Shown piece by piece: positions 10,963 through 18,838 of a stretch of DNA of 47,939 nucleotides. Under the pieces are notes generated by a model. It did not search any database. It had not been told where the DNA came from and was given only the letters and a program-made list of their open reading frames with translations. The translations under genes were made by a program, and so were the position numbers. Origin of the DNA: Lysobacteraceae bacterium (lineage in GTDB: Bacteria > Pseudomonadota > Gammaproteobacteria > Xanthomonadales > Xanthomonadaceae); assembly GCA_021299355.1 (NCBI GenBank), contig JAJTGG010000004.1, positions 1-47,939 on the forward strand, given 5' to 3'. Numbering within the stretch: the stretch's first letter is position 1; each line of letters starts with the position of its first letter.

Positions 10963-10983
10963 AAAACCCCGCCGAAGCGGGGT
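10961..10983 (-). terminator. Intrinsic terminator of the lipoprotein gene (minus strand)
   Basis: ACCCCGC (10966-10972), CGAA loop, GCGGGGT (10977-10983). The A6 run at 10961-10966 is a U-run on the minus strand, so it ends the convergent lipoprotein gene. On the plus strand the following T4 is weaker. Confidence 0.8.
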
Positions 10984-11005
10984 CCAGGTTTTCTGCGTCT
11001 TCGTC

Positions 11006-11662
11006 TTAGAATTCAACGACGCGGTCGACTTTCATCACCCAGCCTGCCTCGCCAGCAGTGAGTTTGTACTGTAGCTGACGCGTCTTACCGGTTGGGTTGG
11101 CGTTATTATCGCCTTCATTATAGATTGGGAATCGTTGAGCGATGATGCCTTCGCCGACAACGAATTCATCATGACCCATATAGCCTTTGCTGTTGACCGG
11201 ATCTTCGCTGACTGGCGGAAAATAAATTTCACTGAGACTTTTTTTATTATTGGCCGAATATCCAATCGGGATGCCATAACTGCCACTTCCAGCGGAAGTG
11301 ACCCATACATACAGCTCTGGAGAACCATCGGCATTAACGTCTTCGATTTCTACTTTGGTTACGCTACCTTCGATTTCACGGCTGATGACATCATTGACTT
11401 CGCTCAGTCCGCTTGGTGAGATAGTCAGATTGTTCAGTGACCCTTCGTTGGTAGCCTCAACTACGAAGCGAATACCTTGAAGTTCGAGCTCCTGTTTAAA
11501 CCCCGATTTTTCCGTTTCGGGAGTCATAGCGGTTTCGGGATCTGTGGGAGTTTCGGGAGTTGCGGTGGCCATGATTTCAGTGGCCGATGCGGTTTCAGCG
11601 GGTTTTTCGCTGCATGCGACTAGGGAAAGCAGGATGGCAGCGGCAAGTACGGACTTGGTCAT
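11006..11662 (-). CDS. Lipoprotein resembling periplasmic inhibitor of i-type lysozyme (PliI)
   Basis: The 218-residue product starts with a lipoprotein signal (lipobox LVAC, lipidated Cys at about 17) and a Thr/Pro/Glu-rich linker (about 25-50). The globular part contains DVNADGSPELYVWV, AGSGSYG (SGSY at about 126-129), GYMGHDEF and RFPIYNEGDNNANPTG. From memory these resemble the PliI family, whose SGxY loop blocks the active site of invertebrate-type lysozyme; this is recall, not a search. I chose the ATG at 11662 because AAGGAG precedes it and the lipobox then falls correctly. Base composition is visibly more AT-rich than the neighbours. A Ca-binding VCBS-like fold is the alternative reading of the DxNxDG segment. 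Confidence 0.6.
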   Translation of the reverse strand: MTKSVLAAAILLSLVACSEKPAETASATEIMATATPETPTDPETAMTPETEKSGFKQELELQGIRFVVEATNEGSLNNLTISPSGLSEVNDVISREIEGSVTKVEIEDVNADGSPELYVWVTSAGSGSYGIPIGYSANNKKSLSEIYFPPVSEDPVNSKGYMGHDEFVVGEGIIAQRFPIYNEGDNNANPTGKTRQLQYKLTAGEAGWVMKVDRVVEF

Positions 11663-11690
11663 GGTGAATCTCCTTGGCTTGTGAGTGGCC

Positions 11691-11718
11691 AATGTAGCAT
11701 AAATGATAGCACCGTCAA
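11691..11718 (-). promoter_or_regulatory. Promoter of the PliI-like lipoprotein gene
   Basis: On the minus strand TTGACG (11718-11713) and TACATT (11696-11691) are 16 bases apart and about 30 bases upstream of the ATG at 11662. Confidence 0.5.
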
Positions 11719-11746
11719 ATTGACCTGAATCAATCGGGAGGGCATG

Positions 11747-11774
11747 AAAAACCCCTCGTTTCCGAGGGGTTTTT
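11747..11774 (-). terminator. Bidirectional intrinsic terminator after tRNA-Leu
   Basis: Stem CCCCTCG (11752-11758) and CGAGGGG (11763-11769), TTTC loop, A5 run on one side and T5 on the other. On the minus strand it lies just downstream of tRNA-Leu. Confidence 0.88.
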
Positions 11775-11778
11775 GATC

Positions 11779-11864
11779 TGGTACCGGTGATAGGACTCGA
11801 ACCTACACTATGTCACCATAAGCGGATTTTGAGTCCGCCGCGTCTACCATTCCGCCACACCGGC
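11779..11864 (-). tRNA. tRNA-Leu (CAA)
   Basis: An 86-base class II tRNA on the minus strand, with a 3' CCA at 11779-11781, a seven-pair acceptor stem (one G:U at 1:72), a T-loop of the form GGTTCGAGTCC, a long variable arm and the anticodon loop CTCAAAA inside the stem GCGGA/TCCGC. It decodes UUG. The long variable arm and the G residues of the D-loop fit leucine. Confidence 0.95.
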
Positions 11865-11876
11865 ATGTGGACGTAC

Positions 11877-11905
11877 ATTATACCCAATCGGGCGATTTAT
11901 TCACA
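11877..11905 (-). promoter_or_regulatory. Promoter of tRNA-Leu
   Basis: Minus-strand TATAAT at 11882-11877 is 12 bases before the tRNA 5' end. TGTGAA at 11905-11900 with a 17-base spacer is a weak -35, inside the 3' end of the cysteine dioxygenase gene. The tRNA therefore need not depend on the ccm operon transcript. Confidence 0.6.
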
Positions 11906-12481
11906 GTCAACCGGGTCCAGGCACAGCAGTTTGCGGCCTTTGCTGTACCAGCCGTCGCCGAGCGGCTCGAAAATCGAGCAGTCGCCCATGCTGTCCTTGT
12001 AAATGTGCAGTGAAATCGCGATCTTGTCGGGACTTGGATTGCGGATGGTGTGGTATTCATGCGGCGGGATGATGCAGCCGGAGGAGCCGACGCCGCCCGT
12101 GACCGGGGTGAGTCGCTCGAAGCGGCAGCGATCGGGCTGATCTTCCAGTAATTCATACTGAACGATTTCGATTTCTCCCTGCCAGACGCCTTCGACGCCC
12201 CAAAGGCCGCAATGATCGTGAATCGGCGTGCCCTGACCGGGACCCCAGGTCATGGCAACCACGCTGACGCCGGTTTCCGGGCATTTGTAGATTTCACGGC
12301 GGGCATAATGGCCCTCCACCGGCTCATATACGCATTCGGGCAGGAATACTTTCTTGGACGTGATCAGAGCGCTCAGGCCGTCACGCAAAATGGCCATGGT
12401 GGCTTGTGAGTCGGAAGCCGCGCATGCCTTGCGGATTAGATCGAGCAGATGTTCTTTGCCGGTAAAAGCGAGATCGTTCAT
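11897..12481 (-). CDS. Cysteine dioxygenase family protein (Arg-type thiol dioxygenase)
   Basis: A cupin enzyme that would oxidise L-cysteine to cysteine sulfinate with O2 and iron. In the 194-residue product the metal ligands are H88 and H90 (PIHDH) and H144 (HEYH). S157-x-H159-x-Y161 matches the Ser-His-Tyr network of mammalian cysteine dioxygenase, and YxR at about 59-61 fits the arginine that binds the cysteine carboxylate, as opposed to the glutamine of mercaptopropionate dioxygenases. The usual crosslink cysteine is not at its mammalian spacing, though C91 follows HDH directly. The gene overlaps the preceding acyltransferase by four bases (ATGA), so the two are coupled. 3-mercaptopropionate dioxygenase is the alternative. 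Confidence 0.82.
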   Translation of the reverse strand: MNDLAFTGKEHLLDLIRKACAASDSQATMAILRDGLSALITSKKVFLPECVYEPVEGHYARREIYKCPETGVSVVAMTWGPGQGTPIHDHCGLWGVEGVWQGEIEIVQYELLEDQPDRCRFERLTPVTGGVGSSGCIIPPHEYHTIRNPSPDKIAISLHIYKDSMGDCSIFEPLGDGWYSKGRKLLCLDPVDCE

Positions 12482-13608
12482 GGAGTGTTCCTGAGTTCGT
12501 CGAGGAATTGTCGGATGGGTGGGGCGAATTTATCAATATCGACAAGAAAGGCATCATGCCCCTGATGGGAGTCGAGGGCCAGGAACCGGGTTTTTGCCCC
12601 GCCCCGTGCCAGTCCGTCGGCAATCTGTTGCTGCTGGTGCAGCGGAAACAGGATGTCGGTGGTCGCGCCGAGCACAAGTGCGTTCTGCAGCGGAAAGGTG
12701 GCCAGTGCGCCGACCACGTCGTCGCCATCACGGGCGCATGACTGGCAGACATCGAACCAGTCCATGGCACGGCTCAGGTAGAGATAGCAATTCGGATCGA
12801 ACTGGTCGACGAAGCGGTCGGCGTGCGCTTCCAGATAGCTTTCGACTTCGAATTCCATGCCGAAACGCTCCGAGGCGACTTCGCTGTTGAGCCGTACGCG
12901 CCCGAAGCGGCCGTCCCACTCCATGGCCGAGCGGTAGGTGACCACGCCGAGTTTGCGGGCAATGCGCATGCCGTTGCGCGGATACGCGGAGCGGTCATAA
13001 CGGCCTTGATTCCAATTCGGATCGAGGCGGATGGCTTCGCGCTGCAGCGAACGGATGGCGATGGAGAAGGGCAGGGCCTGGGCGCTTCCGGAGACATTGA
13101 TATGACTGCGGGTGTAAAGCGGATACTGCTGCAGAAACGACAGCGCCACCATGCCGCCCATCGAGTTTCCGACCAGACAGGCCAGTGATTCAATGCCGAG
13201 ATGATTCAATACCGCTTTCGCGCCACGGGCGCAGTCTTCCACGGACAAGTCCGGAAACTGAAGCCGGTAGGTTTCGCCGGTCTCGGGATTCATTGAAGCC
13301 GGACCGCTCGAGCCCTTGCAACTGCCGAGCGTATTCACGCAGATGACATGCCACATGTCCGTATCGATGGCTTTGCCTGGTCCGACCATGGCTTCCCACC
13401 AGCCTTTCTCGGGATTTTCAGAGGAGCTGGCGGCATGGGCACTGGGTGACAGCCCGGTAAGAATCAGCACGGCATTGTCTTTTGCTGCGTTCAACTGCCC
13501 CCAGGTTTCGAACGCCATTCGCCCGCCGCTGAGGCTGCCGCCGCGCTTGAACACGAAAGGCGAGGGCAGGGGTGCAAAGCGGGTGCCGGTTGAAATGAAT
13601 TCGCTCAT
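12478..13608 (-). CDS. metX: Serine O-succinyltransferase (MetX-fold acyltransferase)
   Basis: An alpha/beta-hydrolase-fold acyltransferase. The 376-residue product has the nucleophile elbow GNSMGGM (Ser at about 149), an Asp in TTDILFP (about 314) and a His in QGHDAFL (about 349), the MetX triad. Generic annotation would be homoserine O-acetyltransferase. The sequence instead follows the Xanthomonas enzyme that I recall being shown to succinylate L-serine, making O-succinylserine for cysteine synthesis; shared stretches include FVFKRGG, PEKGWWEAMVGPGKAIDTD and FDPNCYLYLSRAMDWFD. It overlaps ccmI (before it) and the dioxygenase (after it) by four bases each, so cysteine synthesis, cysteine oxidation and cytochrome c assembly share one message. 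Confidence 0.85.
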   Translation of the reverse strand: MSEFISTGTRFAPLPSPFVFKRGGSLSGGRMAFETWGQLNAAKDNAVLILTGLSPSAHAASSSENPEKGWWEAMVGPGKAIDTDMWHVICVNTLGSCKGSSGPASMNPETGETYRLQFPDLSVEDCARGAKAVLNHLGIESLACLVGNSMGGMVALSFLQQYPLYTRSHINVSGSAQALPFSIAIRSLQREAIRLDPNWNQGRYDRSAYPRNGMRIARKLGVVTYRSAMEWDGRFGRVRLNSEVASERFGMEFEVESYLEAHADRFVDQFDPNCYLYLSRAMDWFDVCQSCARDGDDVVGALATFPLQNALVLGATTDILFPLHQQQQIADGLARGGAKTRFLALDSHQGHDAFLVDIDKFAPPIRQFLDELRNTP

Positions 13609-14594
13609 GGATTCTGGCGCAGGACCAAGGTGACCGGTGCCAGTTTATCTGATTGCATCGTTACAGGCGCACTCTGCCAGTCCCCGGTGCCGGCTTCGGC
13701 AGTGCCGCTGACGGAAACACGTGCCTGCAGAACGAATCCGGATTGGCTGAATAAGCGGTCTGTCGGCATCACCGAATCGGCATCGGACAATTGCAGCTGG
13801 ACCGGGAACGCAGTCAGTGGAATGCGTTTTGCCGCTAGTGGCGGGCCGGCACCGTCGAGGCGTTTTGCAAATACGAACAGAACACCGCCCGGAGGCGCTG
13901 CGCTTTTCAGTGCCGGGTCGATTTCGACGCTGATGCTGACCGCACGCGCCGCCGGCATGGCCATCGCCGGAAGTCCGGCGTCCATGCGGGCGCGGTTAAT
14001 CTGCGGCAGCAAGGCCTGCGCGGTTGCCTCATCAAGCCGAGGCAACAGGTCTTCCCAGACGGCGGCGGCATCCTTCGGTTTGCCGGCCTGCAGCAGCAGG
14101 ATGCCGCTGTAGAAAAGTGCGCGCTGGTTGTCCGGTTCGGCGGCCAGTGCCTTGTCGAGCCATTCCCGTGCGCGCGGATCCGGCACATCCGGTTTACCGG
14201 CACGGAAAATGGATTCCGCATAATCGACCATCAGACCGGTATTGTCCGGCGCCAGTTTCAGGGCTTCGGCGAAGTACGGTTGTGCGGCTTCGGGCTTTCC
14301 GGTCTGTAGATAGCTGCGCGCCAACAGAACGCGCGCTTCGAGATTCGTGGGTTGTTCGCGGACGATGGTTTCAAGCTCGGCCAGAGCCTGTTCGATGGTC
14401 TGCTCGGCGGCCTGCGGAGCCTTGTAGCCGATGGCTTCAGGTCGGCCGATCAGCCAATACAGACCGCCGATCGACAAGGCGCTACCGAGCAACAGAATGC
14501 CCGCCAGTCGGCGCTGACGGGTCCAAAGCGGTTTCAAGGCCAGCGCCAGCAGAACAACAACCAGCAACAGGCTCATCAGAATGAACAGGGTCAT
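13605..14594 (-). CDS. ccmI: Cytochrome c biogenesis TPR protein CcmI
   Basis: Apocytochrome chaperone of the System I heme-ligation complex. The 329-residue product has two N-terminal membrane segments (about 2-20 and 30-48), then a TPR-like region (about 65-200: ALAELETIVREQPTNLEARVLLARSYL, and two further repeats), and a C-terminal periplasmic domain. In E. coli this domain is fused to CcmH; here it is separate, as in pseudomonads and xanthomonads. The start directly follows the ccmH stop. The stop overlaps the serine acyltransferase start (ATGA). Confidence 0.88.
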   Translation of the reverse strand: MTLFILMSLLLVVVLLALALKPLWTRQRRLAGILLLGSALSIGGLYWLIGRPEAIGYKAPQAAEQTIEQALAELETIVREQPTNLEARVLLARSYLQTGKPEAAQPYFAEALKLAPDNTGLMVDYAESIFRAGKPDVPDPRAREWLDKALAAEPDNQRALFYSGILLLQAGKPKDAAAVWEDLLPRLDEATAQALLPQINRARMDAGLPAMAMPAARAVSISVEIDPALKSAAPPGGVLFVFAKRLDGAGPPLAAKRIPLTAFPVQLQLSDADSVMPTDRLFSQSGFVLQARVSVSGTAEAGTGDWQSAPVTMQSDKLAPVTLVLRQNP

Positions 14595-15032
14595 TTACCA
14601 GTCCTCGCCGGCAGCGCCGTTTCCGGCAGCATCCGGTTGTTTGTTTTTAGTCCGGATGACCGCGGTAACCGCAATCCCGCCAATCAGTAGAAGAACGAAT
14701 GGACCCATCCACAGCAGCCAATTGCCGCCGCGCATCGGCGGTTCATAAAGCACGAAATCGGTATAACGCTCGACCAGATACTGCTTGATTTCGTCATCAC
14801 TGCGGCCTTCGCGCATTAGACGTAGCACTTCCATGCGTAGGTCGTGTGCGATCGGTGCGTTGGAATCGGCGATGCTCTGGTTCTGGCACATCACGCAGCG
14901 CAGTTCGGCCGCCAGGGCCTTGAAGCGCTGTTCTTCTACCGGGCTATGGTAGTCGATCGGATCGAGTGCGGCGGCGGTACCGGAGCATAGAATACCGGTG
15001 AGCAGCAACAACGCTGCGAAGATATTCTTCAT
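14595..15032 (-). CDS. ccmH: Cytochrome c maturation thioredoxin-like protein CcmH (CycL)
   Basis: Reduces apocytochrome CxxCH thiols before heme attachment. The 145-residue product has a signal peptide (cleavage near AAALD), the family motif LRCVMCQNQSIADSNAP with cysteines at about 46 and 49, a three-helix domain and a single C-terminal membrane anchor (about 105-125). The tail after the anchor is short and polar. The start overlaps the ccmG stop by four bases. Confidence 0.94.
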   Translation of the reverse strand: MKNIFAALLLLTGILCSGTAAALDPIDYHSPVEEQRFKALAAELRCVMCQNQSIADSNAPIAHDLRMEVLRLMREGRSDDEIKQYLVERYTDFVLYEPPMRGGNWLLWMGPFVLLLIGGIAVTAVIRTKNKQPDAAGNGAAGEDW

Positions 15033-15556
15033 GGAGCCTCCTGCAGTACCGGCAGAATTTTTTCTTGAACGATTTCAGGCGTCAGCGGACCGATGTGTTT
15101 AAAACGTACAACACCGGCGGCATCGATGACAAAGGTTTCCGGCGCGCCGTAAATGCCCCAGTCCAAAGCCGCTTGGCCATCACGGTCCTGCACCACCAAG
15201 GCAAACGGATTACCGTACCGGGCCAGCCAGCGCGCTGCATCTTCCGGACTGTCTTTGTAGTTGTAACCCACGACCATGATGCCGGATTGCGCCAGCTCGG
15301 TGATGACCGGATGCTCGACGCGGCAACTGACGCACCAACTACCCCAGACATTGAGAACATAGGCTTTGCCTTTCAGGTCTGCGATCCCGAGGTGGGATTC
15401 CGGTAGCACCAACTCCGGCAACAGCAGTTCAGGCGCCGCTTTCCCGAGCAGCGGCGAAGGAATGGCGGAGTTGTCTTTTCCGGAATTCATGCGTACGCCC
15501 ACGAAAAGCAACAGCGCCAACGCGATAAAGGCCAGCAGCGGCAGCAGGCGGCTCAT
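15029..15556 (-). CDS. ccmG: Thiol:disulfide interchange protein CcmG/DsbE
   Basis: A membrane-anchored periplasmic thioredoxin that supplies reductant to the CcmH/apocytochrome pair. The 175-residue product has an N-terminal membrane segment (about 4-21) and the active site WCVSC (cysteines at about 75 and 78) in WGSWCVSCRVEHP, followed by the cis-proline loop region GAPETFVID. Length matches the family (185 in E. coli). It overlaps ccmF and ccmH by four bases each. Confidence 0.94.
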   Translation of the reverse strand: MSRLLPLLAFIALALLLFVGVRMNSGKDNSAIPSPLLGKAAPELLLPELVLPESHLGIADLKGKAYVLNVWGSWCVSCRVEHPVITELAQSGIMVVGYNYKDSPEDAARWLARYGNPFALVVQDRDGQAALDWGIYGAPETFVIDAAGVVRFKHIGPLTPEIVQEKILPVLQEAP

Positions 15557-17472
15557 GCCTCGTGGCCTTTGCGTTTGAAGCGCTTGTCGAAAATAACGAT
15601 GAGCGAGCCGAGCGCCATCAGGATGGCGCCGAACCAGATCCAGCGTACGAACGGTTTTACGTGCAGCCGTAGCGCCCAGCCGCCGGCATTGTCGGTCGGT
15701 TCGCCCAGGGCGACGTAAAGATCACGGGTGAGGCCGCCGTGCATATCCGCTTCGGTCATGCTGCTACCGCCCGAGGCATACTGGCGCTTTTCCGGATGCA
15801 GGATGCCGAGATGACGTTCTCCGATGCCGATCTGGATATCGCCTCGTTGCGCGATGAAGTTCGCACCGGCGACTTCGGTCACACCGAGGAAAGTGAATCG
15901 GTAGTCGCCGACCTCAAAGCTTTGGCCGGGTTTTGCCGCCACATCTTTTTCCACGCTCAGACCCTCGGTCATCAGCGCGCCGAAACAGAATACGGCGACG
16001 CCGGCATGTGCCGTCACCATGCCGATTATCTCCGCGGTGAACCGGCCCTGTGACTGAGCAAAACGGTGCCAGACAAATCGTGCCGTGCCGAGCGCAAGCC
16101 ATATTCCGGAAAACCAGGCCATGGCCGATTTCAACGGATGCTGAGGCGTCCGGAAATAGGCGATGACAGCAATCAGCGCTGCAAGCGCTAACCAGGGTGC
16201 CAACCAGCGGGCGACATCCGAGAGATTCTCCCGTTGCCAGCGGCTCAGTGGTCCGAATGGAATAAGCAGGACCAACGGTGCCATCAGGATCAAAAAAAGC
16301 TTGCCGAAATACGGCGGACCGACCGACACCTTGCCGAGACCAAGCGCATCCGCCAGCATGGGGTAGAGAGTTCCGAGCAGTACCATGGCCGCGGCCGCGG
16401 TCAACAGCAGGTTGTTGAGCAGCAGCAGACTTTCACGCGATTGCCACTGGAACGGTTTTCCGGCTTCTTTCGGCGCACGCAGGGCGAACAGTACCAGTGA
16501 GCCGCCGACCACACAGCACAGGAAAGCAAGAATGAACATGCCACGCTCGGGATCGGAGGCGAAGGCATGCACCGAGGTCAGTACGCCCGAGCGCACCAGA
16601 AAAGTACCAAGCAGCGACAACGAAAAGGCGGCAATGGCCAGCAGCAAGGTCCAGCTGGAAAAACTGCCGCGCTTTTCCGTAGTGGCCTGCGAATGCAGCA
16701 AAGCCGCACCAACCAACCAAGGCATGAAGCTCGCGTTCTCGACCGGATCCCAGAACCACCAACCACCCCAGCCCAGTTCGTAATAGGCCCAGAAGCTGCC
16801 CAGGGCAATGCCCAGAGTGAGGAAGGCCCAAGCGACGTTAGTCCACGGGCGCGCCCAGCGGATCCAGCGGGTATCGATATGGCCGTCAATCAGCGCGGCG
16901 ATGGCAAAGGCGAAGGCCACCGAGAAGCCGACATAGCCGATGTACAGCAGTGGTGGATGGAAAATCAGCCCCGGATCCTGCAACAGTGGATTGAGGTCGT
17001 GGCCTTCCAGCGGAGCGGGAAGCATACGTTCGAACGGATTGGAGGTGATGACGGTAAAGGCCAGAAAGCCGAGTGCCACCAGCCCCATGATTGCCAACAC
17101 CCGCGCGTGGACCACATCCGGCAGATTTTTGGAAAAAACGGCAACGGCGGCAATCCAGACACAAAGGGTCAGAACCCAGAGCAGCAGGGAGCCCTCGTGG
17201 GCGCCCCAGACTGCCGAGACCTGGTACATCACCGGCAGCAGGGTGTTGGAATTTTTGGCGACATAGGCGACGGAAAAATCATGCTGCACGAACGCCATGG
17301 TCAGCAGGATGTAACTGACGGTCACCGCAGCCAGCAGGGCGAATGACAGCGGACGTGCGGTCAACTGCAGTGCCACATTGCCGCGCTGTGCGCCCCACAG
17401 GGGTAATGTCCCGAGCAGCAGGGACAGCACGAATGCGATGAGAAGGGCCATCTGGCCAAGTTCGGGTAGCAT
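15553..17472 (-). CDS. ccmF: Heme lyase CcmF
   Basis: A large inner-membrane protein that transfers heme from CcmE to apocytochrome c. From the ATG at 17472 the product is 639 residues (647 in E. coli), with many membrane segments and the tryptophan-rich heme-handling motif WGGWWFWDPVENASFMPWL in the middle. I prefer this start over the one at 17487 because GGAG lies seven bases upstream and the ATG overlaps the ccmE stop as TGATG. The stop overlaps ccmG by four bases. Confidence 0.95.
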   Translation of the reverse strand: MLPELGQMALLIAFVLSLLLGTLPLWGAQRGNVALQLTARPLSFALLAAVTVSYILLTMAFVQHDFSVAYVAKNSNTLLPVMYQVSAVWGAHEGSLLLWVLTLCVWIAAVAVFSKNLPDVVHARVLAIMGLVALGFLAFTVITSNPFERMLPAPLEGHDLNPLLQDPGLIFHPPLLYIGYVGFSVAFAFAIAALIDGHIDTRWIRWARPWTNVAWAFLTLGIALGSFWAYYELGWGGWWFWDPVENASFMPWLVGAALLHSQATTEKRGSFSSWTLLLAIAAFSLSLLGTFLVRSGVLTSVHAFASDPERGMFILAFLCCVVGGSLVLFALRAPKEAGKPFQWQSRESLLLLNNLLLTAAAAMVLLGTLYPMLADALGLGKVSVGPPYFGKLFLILMAPLVLLIPFGPLSRWQRENLSDVARWLAPWLALAALIAVIAYFRTPQHPLKSAMAWFSGIWLALGTARFVWHRFAQSQGRFTAEIIGMVTAHAGVAVFCFGALMTEGLSVEKDVAAKPGQSFEVGDYRFTFLGVTEVAGANFIAQRGDIQIGIGERHLGILHPEKRQYASGGSSMTEADMHGGLTRDLYVALGEPTDNAGGWALRLHVKPFVRWIWFGAILMALGSLIVIFDKRFKRKGHEA

Positions 17473-17948
17473 CAGGGCGCTCCGCAATCCAGGGTGTGCA
17501 TCGCCGGACCTTGACTCATCTTGGCCTGCATTTCGGGGCTCATGCTTTTCGCGACTTCCGCCGGCATGTAGGTTTCATCATGTTTGGCCAACACTTCGCC
17601 GGCAACGAATTCAGACCCTTTCATTTTTCCGGTGGCAATCACGCTGGTGCCCTCCTTGAACATGTCCGGCAGGATGCCGTTGAACTGCACGGGAACGTAG
17701 CGTTTGCCATCGGTAACGTTGAACCGCACATCGAGCGTGCCCTCGGTGCGTTGTACGCTGCCGTTGCACACCACGCCGCCGAGCCGGAAGCGTGCCGACT
17801 CCGGAGCTTTGCCGGTGCGGACTTCCGAGGGCGTATGCAGGTAGTTGATGTTTTCCTGCAGCGCCATGGCGATGAATGCCGCGGCAGCGGCGGCGGCGAG
17901 AAGCACCAGACCGACCAGTATGAGACGGCGTTTTCGGACGGGATTCAT
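17472..17948 (-). CDS. ccmE: Periplasmic heme chaperone CcmE
   Basis: Binds heme covalently and hands it to CcmF. The 158-residue product has an N-terminal basic stretch and membrane anchor (about 8-29), an OB-fold beta domain and the heme-binding motif LAKHDETY, with His at about 123 and Tyr at about 127, as in the HxxxY class. Two cysteines are unusual: one in LGGVVCNGS (about 61) and one near the C-terminus (DCGAP). It overlaps ccmD by four bases and ccmF by one. Confidence 0.95.
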   Translation of the reverse strand: MNPVRKRRLILVGLVLLAAAAAAAFIAMALQENINYLHTPSEVRTGKAPESARFRLGGVVCNGSVQRTEGTLDVRFNVTDGKRYVPVQFNGILPDMFKEGTSVIATGKMKGSEFVAGEVLAKHDETYMPAEVAKSMSPEMQAKMSQGPAMHTLDCGAP

Positions 17949-18085
17949 GCGGACCTGCTTTTACGTTGTTGGAGGCGGATGGCCCGCACGGTGCCTTTAA
18001 GCGACCGCTGCGGTGCCAGAAAATCCCAAAGCAGCAGCACGATGAATACGCTGTAGGCCAGGGTGATGAAAAACCAGTGACTCAT
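17945..18085 (-). CDS. ccmD: Heme exporter protein CcmD
   Basis: A small membrane protein that helps release holo-CcmE from CcmABC. The 46-residue product (ATG at 18085) has one membrane segment (about 5-24: FITLAYSVFIVLLLWDFLAP) and a basic cytoplasmic tail, the whole-family pattern. Start and stop overlap ccmC and ccmE by four bases each. A longer frame from 18289 is only an out-of-frame extension into ccmC. Confidence 0.85.
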   Translation of the reverse strand: MSHWFFITLAYSVFIVLLLWDFLAPQRSLKGTVRAIRLQQRKSRSA

Positions 18086-18831
18086 GCCGATTCTCCGTAA
18101 CGATCTATGACCCATTGTTTGCGGCATTCCTGCTGCAGATTCAGTACGCGTGCGCGGACCAGTACCGAGCCGATGTACCAGAGCTTGGTGGCCAGGGTCA
18201 TGACCAACAGGGGCCAGACCATGCTGCCGTCCATTTTCGAGGGGCCGATCAGGCGGATGGTTTCGCCCTGATGCAGGGTGTTCCACCACGTCACCGCAAA
18301 ATGCACGATCGGCACATTGACCACGCCGATGATGGCGAGAAAGGCGGCGGCACGGCCAGCGGCACGGCGGTCGTCAATGGCGCTGTAAAGCCCGATCACC
18401 CCGAGGTAGAGAAACAGCAGTACCAATTCCGAGGTCAGGCGCGGATCCCAGGTCCACCAGGTGCCCCAGGTGGGCTTACCCCAGACAGCGCCGCTGATCA
18501 GGGTGATGGCGGTGAACACCGCACCGATCGGCGCCGAGGCCATGGCAATCAGTTCGCAGATCTTGATGCGCCAGATCAAGGCGATGGCACTCTGCACCGC
18601 CATGATCACGAAAATCATCAGACTCATCCAGGCCGCAGGCACATGGATGTAGAGGATGCGGAAGCTGTCGCCCTGTTTGTAATCCGTGGGTACGGACAGC
18701 AGCGCGCCAAAAACACCGATGGCCAAGAGAATTACCGCCAATATGAAGCTCGGCGTGCTCCATCGCCGCGCGAAGGCGTCGAAGCGGGCAGGCGAACCGG
18801 TTTGATTGAACCAAAGCAGAAGTTTATTCAT
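18082..18831 (-). CDS. ccmC: Heme exporter/handling protein CcmC
   Basis: Loads heme onto CcmE. The 249-residue product (245 in E. coli) has six membrane segments and the tryptophan-rich periplasmic motif WGKPTWGTWWTWDPRLTS, with flanking histidines (for example in YIHVPAAW and IVHFAVTWWN) that are heme ligands in the family. The short gap to ccmB is seven bases; the stop overlaps ccmD (ATGA). Confidence 0.95.
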   Translation of the reverse strand: MNKLLLWFNQTGSPARFDAFARRWSTPSFILAVILLAIGVFGALLSVPTDYKQGDSFRILYIHVPAAWMSLMIFVIMAVQSAIALIWRIKICELIAMASAPIGAVFTAITLISGAVWGKPTWGTWWTWDPRLTSELVLLFLYLGVIGLYSAIDDRRAAGRAAAFLAIIGVVNVPIVHFAVTWWNTLHQGETIRLIGPSKMDGSMVWPLLVMTLATKLWYIGSVLVRARVLNLQQECRKQWVIDRYGESA

Positions 18832-18838
18832 CGTTCCG

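Noticed and set aside
12478-13608. Calling this gene a plain homoserine O-acetyltransferase for methionine synthesis.
   Set aside because: The sequence tracks the xanthomonad serine O-succinyltransferase as I recall it, and its neighbour is a cysteine enzyme. I kept the generic symbol but not the generic function.
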